A stretch of 11,769 nucleotides of DNA from Entrophospora sp. SA101 (Eukaryota; Glomeromycota; Glomeromycetes; Entrophosporales; Entrophosporaceae): positions 2,095-13,863 of the forward strand of contig CAUDNR010000947.1 of NCBI GenBank assembly GCA_958430865.1, in the 5' to 3' direction. Below, one piece after another: positions 7,382 to 11,769 of the stretch. The notes beneath the pieces were generated by a model. The model did not search any database. It was not told the origin of the DNA and saw nothing but the letters and a program-made list of their open reading frames with translations. Made by a program: the position numbers and the translations under genes. The stretch's first letter is position 1; each line of letters starts with the position of its first letter.

Positions 7382-9689
7382 CTATATTTTCTTTAAGAGA
7401 ATATATAAACATTTTCCGCATCTAAAGAGAAAGGTTGTAGCTGATTGTTTTAAAGATTTATCAACACCACAACAATTTCTTTTGCTTAATAGCATTTTCT
7501 TTGCAGCAGCACCTTTTCATCCAGACCCAAAGTTACGAGATGGAAGAATGCATTATGAGGTTTTTATTAAAAGAAATAATTATATAAATGAATTTATACA
7601 TATATATGTGTGTGTGTATATATTTAATAACAATAAAAACATCATTTTTTTATTGTTTATTTGATTTATAGAAGAAGGCATTAGGTATATAAAAATTTAA
7701 AATTTTTTATCTTAATTAGATTATCTAAAATATTTTTTTTTTTTAAAAAATAAAAAATCAGCTTTATTGCAAAACTATTGTCTACAAACTCCTCATGTCC
7801 TTACAGTTGTGAGTTTATTCATATTGGGACTCCAATCAAGAAAGGTATAATTATTGCTTATTTACTTTTATTTATTTTATTTTAATTCCGAAAATAATAT
7901 ATATTTGTTTACCCTTTCAAAAAAAGATGGGATCTGCTTGGATTTTCTATGGTATGGCAACTAAAATGTCATTTGAACTAGGCTTGCATCGTAAAATTAA
8001 AAATGATCAGGTTCAAAATACTGAAGTTAAAGAATTGAGAGACATGGCATTTTGGGGTTGCTTTATTGGCGAAGTGTATGTTTTCTATTATTTTATTTTG
8101 AGTGTGAATCCGTTAACTAAACTAAATAATTTACAGTTTCATAATGAATTAATATTTCTTTGTATTTTAATATTCAATGTTTAGGTGGCTTTCTGCAACC
8201 TATGGTCGTCCAAGTGCTATAGATGAAGCAACTTGTGATGTAGATTTACTTCCAATACCATCAGATCCTGAGCCTGATGAAGAAACAAGATCACATATAG
8301 CTTGGATCTTGCATATAAATTTATTAAGAATTTTTGCTCAGGTATTAATTAATTATTATAATTTTTCATTAAAAAAAAAAATTGTATTCGATAAACTTCA
8401 ATAAAATGAAAAGTTTAATCAATTAGTTGATTTTTCTATTTGGGCTAATTAGATTCGCAAGTATTTATATGGACGAACTAAAATAGCAGGTAGTCGCCGT
8501 GAAGAAAATCAATTTAAATTTTTGGATGCTGCGTTAGGAAGATGGTTTTATACTCTTCCTAATTGGTTGAAATTTGAAGAAATGGCTCATGATGTTGAAG
8601 GAAGTTTTTTAGGTTCAATTGGAGGTAATTCAAAATGTGAATTATTTTGACATTTGTTAGAGATATATTATATTTCTAAAATTTATATTTTTATTTATAA
8701 AAATTTTTTTAGGAGAAATGCATACTTTATTCTGGACAGTACTTATTCTGCTTCATAGTCGTAATTTGACAATGTTCACATCAAATGCCCCTAAAAATAT
8801 GCCAATTAACAATATTGACGAAGAATCTAGAATATCATCACAAACAATATGTTTTCATGCAGCAACAATACTTTTACATTGGCTTGATGTATTGATGAAT
8901 TCTGTACCAGATTTCTTTGAACAGTCATGTTCAGCATTATTTTCAATAACACCAGCTATCAGAGTTTTATCATGGACAGAAGCTCAAAAAAGCAACGAGA
9001 AGGCTGCAGGTATGGTGCAACGATTAAAAGAAATCAAAGTCCAAGTTAGGGAAATTGCCAGGAGAAGGTTTTCAGGTGGTGAAGGAAGATTGGATGGTGA
9101 GGCGACATTGAAAAATTTGTTGGTTAAAGCAAAAGAAGAAGAATCTAAAAATATAGAACAGTTGAAATCTGATGAATATGATTCGCATGCAACAACTAAT
9201 AATAATAATAGAGGAAGAAAATTTAATAGAAGGAAAAATAATATGTCTACATATCTACCTGATAATATGAACAACTTTAATTTTACATTTTCAATAAACG
9301 ATTTCAATAAAAATTATCAAAATAATTTACCAACACAACCAACACAACCAACGCAACCACCACCACCACCACCACCACCATCATCATCATTCTCTAATAA
9401 CATCACCACTAATTTACATTTCCAACCAATCATAATCAATAATTCAACGATAAATAATTCATTTACTGCTTCAACATCATCTAATTCTGCAACAACAATA
9501 AATCATACTGATACGATAGATTTTCTATCTACAAATCCACACACATTTACTGATCAGAATGTAATTTTCTCCGAAAGTGGCTTTAATGATAATATCAACA
9601 ACAATAGTAATATCGACTTTAATATTAATCATATCCATAACAATGAAGGGACTTTAAATACATTTGATAGTTGGAATAATGGTTATTAA
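6235..9689 (+). CDS. Zn(II)2Cys6 fungal transcription factor, 10 exons
   Basis: Probable nuclear DNA-binding regulator of about 856 residues; its target genes cannot be told from sequence. Exons by reading frame and GT-AG sites: 6235-6711, 6789-6899, 6990-7259, 7398-7559, 7672-7684, 7762-7844, 7927-8075, 8185-8341, 8453-8624, 8713-9689. All junctions keep one open frame to TAA 9687. ATG 6235 is chosen because an in-frame TAA lies at 6226; Met28 is an alternative. The zinc cluster has Cys 39, 42, 49, 56, 59 and 66 (C-x2-C-x6-C-x6-C-x2-C-x6-C), followed by a basic KRPCPKNR linker and a short coiled-coil-like LEILQDQIDDIQ. Asn-rich segments follow (about 110-160). The fungal-specific middle homology domain spans roughly 275-560, with a family-typical STRYVGTGS before it, KKALALLQNY, MGSAWIFYGMATKMSFELGL (from 373), GRPSAID (429-435) and a LFWTVLILLH segment. 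The tail from about 690 is Asn-rich with PTQ repeats and a run of eight Pro, likely disordered and possibly activating. Donors of introns 2 (GTTTGG) and 4 (GTTTTT) are weak. It could be described as XlnR/Cat8-like only loosely. Confidence 0.9.
7348..7381. repeat. (TAA)11 microsatellite in intron 3
   Basis: Eleven perfect TAA units lie in the 138-base third intron of the regulator, just before its acceptor TTCTTTAAG at about 7397. Length changes here would alter intron size but not the protein. A short TATATATGTGTGTGTGTATA tract occurs similarly in intron 4, around 7600-7622. Confidence 0.9.
7672..7684 (+). other. 13-nt microexon (exon 5) of the regulator
   Basis: Only 13 bases, AAGAAGGCATTAG, lie between the acceptor TTTATAG at 7665-7671 and the donor GTATAT at 7685. 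They encode K-K-A-L plus the first base of an Ala codon. Skipping it would shift the frame. Including it joins HYE to KKALALLQNY, which reads smoothly as the helix expected at this point of the fungal middle homology domain. It is supported by reading frame and family pattern only. Confidence 0.75.
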
Positions 9690-9771
9690 TTTATTAATCT
9701 ATTGTTAATCAGTTAGTAATTGTATTATTTATTTATTTATTTTTATATTTTTTCTAAAAATAATAGTAATT

Positions 9772-9777
9772 AATAAA
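9772..9777 (+). terminator. Possible poly(A) signal of the regulator
   Basis: AATAAA lies 83 bases after the stop codon, within a T-rich then A-rich stretch (9720-9790) typical of fungal 3' ends. Such hexamers are frequent by chance in this composition. Confidence 0.35.
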
Positions 9778-10122
9778 TTCAAAAATATAATTGATTTATA
9801 TTCTATTGCATTTATAACTATAAAAATCTTTAATCATTACTATTGCCTAATATTTAAAGTATCTTCAATTGGTTTCGAATTGCTAAATTCACCTCGGCTG
9901 ACGATTGTTTGATTTGCTTTAAAATTTAAAAAAAGTAAAGCGATTAGCGTTATTAGGCTGTCATTTTCTTTTACGCAATTCTTTAATTATTTCTGGGCAG
10001 ATATATAATATATTGAGAAGAATTAATACATATGAATAAAAAATTCACTTGTTAAATTCTTTATTATCTTAGCAACAATTTTTCTTCTAAACCATTCTTC
10101 TCATGAAAAAAATTATTTTTAA
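9778..10122. other. Intergenic, nothing recognised
   Basis: AT-rich spacer between the regulator and the next ORF. A tRNA B-box-like string (GGTTTCGAATTGC, 9871-9883) has no matching A box or cloverleaf. An ATG at 10103 opens only ten codons before a stop. Confidence 0.5.
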
Positions 10123-10583
10123 TATTCCATCCATTTGAAAATATCACTCAAAGTAAAAAATATAACTGACCCCATATTTTACAAAGATGAGCTGAGAAAA
10201 TATGTCAGAGTTAAGTGTCATGTTATTAATCCAGCGTCATCGTTGACAAGCACGAGCACGCTTCGTAAGCTTGGATTTAATGAAGAACAAATACCGGCTC
10301 TTGTTACAATACAAAAAAGTGGGCCACATACAAATGAAAAAGTCGTTATTGGTGAGATGGTACGAAATATAGCCAATGGAGAAGATATAGCTCTAGAGAT
10401 AACTTATTCAGCAAAAAAAAAAAAGACGTTTCTGCGTTCTCCTGTCTTTCACGACTCCGAGCCTCAGATGAAGTGATTAATACAACCGATATTCATAATA
10501 ATTGTGTCCAAAAAAATTCTCTAGGCGATATCACCTATTGTTTTACGAGCACGATCACTCCAAACAATCACACCAAATTTTGA
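10123..10583 (+). pseudogene. Unrecognised ORF with a possible one-base shift at an A12 run
   Basis: Frame 1 is open from 10123, after a TAA at 10120, to TGA 10474-10476, about 117 codons. It has no early ATG, only a TTG at 10135. It reads like real protein: DPIFYKDELRKYVRVKCHV, then STLRKLGFNEEQIPALVTIQ and GEMVRNIANGEDIALEI. Its base composition is less AT-biased than its surroundings. It then meets twelve A residues at 10413-10424. After that run a different frame (frame 3) is open to TGA 10581-10583 and also looks protein-like (DVSAFSCLSRLRASDEVINT). A run one A longer would join the two into about 153 codons. Hence a broken gene, an exon of a larger gene, or a length error in the run are all possible. 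I do not recognise the family. A donor-like GTAAGC follows at 10584. It may be a fragment of a mobile-element protein. Confidence 0.45.
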
Positions 10584-10925
10584 GTAAGCAAGTTTGTTCC
10601 AATGTACATGAGAAATTGAATTTCCTATTAAAAACTCTGATCATCTAAGTTTGAAACAGCCACCAACCGATAAGCTTTTTATTTAATAATGCAAAGCTCA
10701 AGTCTTTAGGAAAATGGGAAGCAAAACTTTAATTAATCAAACCAGTTTGTAACGAACGTGTTACTAAAATTCTCCCAAAGATAAAGCATAAAGGTATAAA
10801 GTTGCAATCAAAGCTTGCTCTTCGGGTTAAGCTGTATTTTTCAAATTTATCTAATTCAGGAAATCAAATTTCTTAAGCCAATCCAAGGATCTACAACAAG
10901 GGTTAGCCTTGAGACGTCGATCGCA
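10584..10925. other. Spacer with weak coding-like remnant
   Basis: No complete gene. Frame 2 from about 10688 to 10876 reads like a lysine-rich protein (KLKSLGKWEAKL, then ERVTKILPKIKHKG) with one in-frame TAA at 10730-10732. It could be the remains of a coding exon related to the ORF just upstream, but there is no family match and the support is thin. Confidence 0.25.
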
Positions 10926-10941
10926 GGACATTGCAGATATA

Positions 10942-11030
10942 CAGGGGGTCAAGTGTCACTCATATATGGGGCATGCTGCAACAAAACCAGACAAAGTGAA
11001 CATTGGTATTATATACTGAGAATTTCAGGG
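10942..11030 (+). repeat. Dispersed repeat, uninterrupted plus-strand copy
   Basis: This 89-base segment is an inverted copy of the split repeat at 3718-3776 and 4960-4986, with 45 consecutive identical bases from 10967. Just upstream, 10926-10938 (GGACATTGCAGAT) matches 3816-3828 directly. The outer edge, read inward on the minus strand, begins CCCTGAAATTCT, the same as the outer edge of the left piece. An open frame through it (10815-11042) has no proper start and is taken as chance. Confidence 0.8.
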
Positions 11031-11138
11031 TGTGATTATTAAAATCTCCATTTGTTTGTTATCTTAATATTCAATGATATATAGAATTACTTCTATATAA
11101 AAATAGTTAATATGAAACTCATTTACATTAGATCTACT

Positions 11139-11369
11139 ATGGAACCCAAGAATTATAGCACATTTAGAAGTATTTTGAAGAAGGAACAAGGTGAGAAAAT
11201 TGCTCCTTACATTTTCAAAATAAATAAATGATACTCAGAACTGGAAACCTATCTAAGAAAAGAAAGGATTACCTATGAAAGAAAGAAAAATAATAAATGT
11301 TGGAAAAAGAAAGCATATGATAATGCATTATTACCTAATAAAAAGCAAAAATCCTTAAAAGGAAAATAA
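11139..11369 (+). pseudogene. Small lysine-rich ORF with an in-frame TGA
   Basis: ATG 11139 opens 30 codons (MEPKNYSTFRSILKK start) to TGA 11229-11231. The same frame then continues with protein-like sequence for 45 codons, including YSELETYLRKERITYERKK and KCWKKKAYDN, to TAA 11367-11369. The continuity of charged, helix-like sequence across the TGA suggests one ORF of about 75 residues, perhaps the end of a larger one, broken by a point mutation. It converges on the minus-strand coiled-coil ORF 84 bases away. The family is not recognised; a mobile-element origin is a guess from the setting. Confidence 0.4.
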
Positions 11370-11453
11370 CTACCATTTTCTTTGATAATTGGAATGAATT
11401 TCAATTTATACAGAAGGAAATTTCCTCAATTACTTTTTTATTTTCAATCAAGA

Positions 11454-11769
11454 TCATCTTTTAATCTCTTTAACTTCAATTTGAGCAGTTAATTGACCAT
11501 TTTGTTGATCTTTTAATTTCCTGTTTTCTTCTTCTAGATGATTAATTTTCTCTTCTAAACTTTTTATCTTATCTAATAACTCCTGTTTTTGCTTTTTACT
11601 TCACTCTTCTGATTTTTCCTGAAATTTGGCTACTTCTTCTCTTTCAATTTCTAAGGCTTCTTCAGTCTCATTTAGTTGTTCTTGTAGGGAGCTTATTTGT
11701 CTTTCATAAAAAGTAGACTGACTTATTTCTTCATGAGGTAAGAGAGGAAGTTCCTTCTCTTCTAAATCT
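11454..11769 (-). pseudogene. Coiled-coil protein C-terminus, in-frame TGA, runs off window
   Basis: On the minus strand a frame open at the window edge reads about 105 codons to TGA at 11454-11456. It is broken once by TGA at 11601-11603. The translation is a clear coiled coil, rich in Glu, Lys, Leu and Gln with leucines at heptad-like spacing. Segments include ERQISSLQEQLNETEEALEI before the stop, then KQKQELLDKIKSLEEKIN and LEEEN after it. The start lies outside the window. Coiled coils of this composition occur in many structural and mobile-element proteins, so no function is assigned. The reading is continuous on both sides of the stop, so a single nonsense change is the simplest account. 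Confidence 0.55.

Noticed and set aside
8984..9307. 107-codon minus-strand frame within the last exon of the regulator
   Set aside because: Antisense shadow of a real exon with low-complexity sequence.
9871..9883. tRNA B-box-like string GGTTTCGAATTGC
   Set aside because: It carries an extra base against the consensus, and no A box or acceptor-stem pairing is found at the right distance.
10815..11042. 75-codon open frame across the repeat near the right end
   Set aside because: It has no ATG start and crosses the dispersed repeat boundary; the repeat match explains the sequence better than a gene.
11229..11603. TGA as a sense codon (recoding) in the two right-end ORFs
   Set aside because: The transposase also has TAA and a frameshift, and another remnant has TAG. 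General decay explains all of these without a changed code.
1..11769. CRISPR array, defence island or bacterial operon
   Set aside because: There are no regularly spaced short repeats and no bacterial gene arrangement; spliced genes and a Zn(II)2Cys6 regulator show a fungal nuclear context.

Overview
The window looks like nuclear DNA of an AT-rich fungus. It holds one intact, intron-rich Zn(II)2Cys6 transcription-factor gene, a family found essentially only in fungi. Around it lie decayed protein-coding fragments, at least one transposon and dispersed repeats. The very high A+T, the Asn-rich low-complexity protein segments, the short GT-AG introns and the repeat load fit an early-diverging fungus such as Glomeromycotina (Rhizophagus-like). 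That placement is inferred from style, not from a marker gene.

Layout. 1-330: no gene seen. 331-902: fragments in three frames of an unrecognised protein, the first with a HAD-like DWDE motif. 929-3282: a DNA transposon with about 30-bp imperfect terminal inverted repeats around a DDE-type transposase of the DUF7869-like kind; the coding region (1232-3014) is broken by one frameshift and two in-frame stops. 3283-5420: no genes, but a GCGTC motif cluster, a split copy of a dispersed repeat and a 676-bp MITE-like element (3835-4510) with 18-bp perfect inverted ends. 5522-5652: a two-copy tandem repeat. 5700-6234: the probable promoter region of the regulator, with three CCAAT boxes. 6235-9689: the regulator, 10 exons and about 856 residues, including a 13-nt microexon. 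10123-10583: an unrecognised ORF that becomes longer if a one-base shift at a run of 12 A is allowed. 10942-11030: an uninterrupted, inverted copy of the repeat that is split at 3718-3776 and 4960-4986. 11139-11369 (+) and 11454-11769 (-): two converging degraded ORFs, each with one in-frame TGA; the second is a coiled-coil protein running off the window.

Only the transcription factor reads as functional. The rest is repeat landscape: several ORFs still read as protein but carry isolated stops or shifts, which suggests fairly recent decay. The regulator lies between inverted copies of one repeat 7.2 kb apart. This could be chance in repeat-rich DNA or the ends of a larger mobile unit; no target-site duplication was found. 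I see no defence system, CRISPR array, RNA gene or clearly new multi-gene system.
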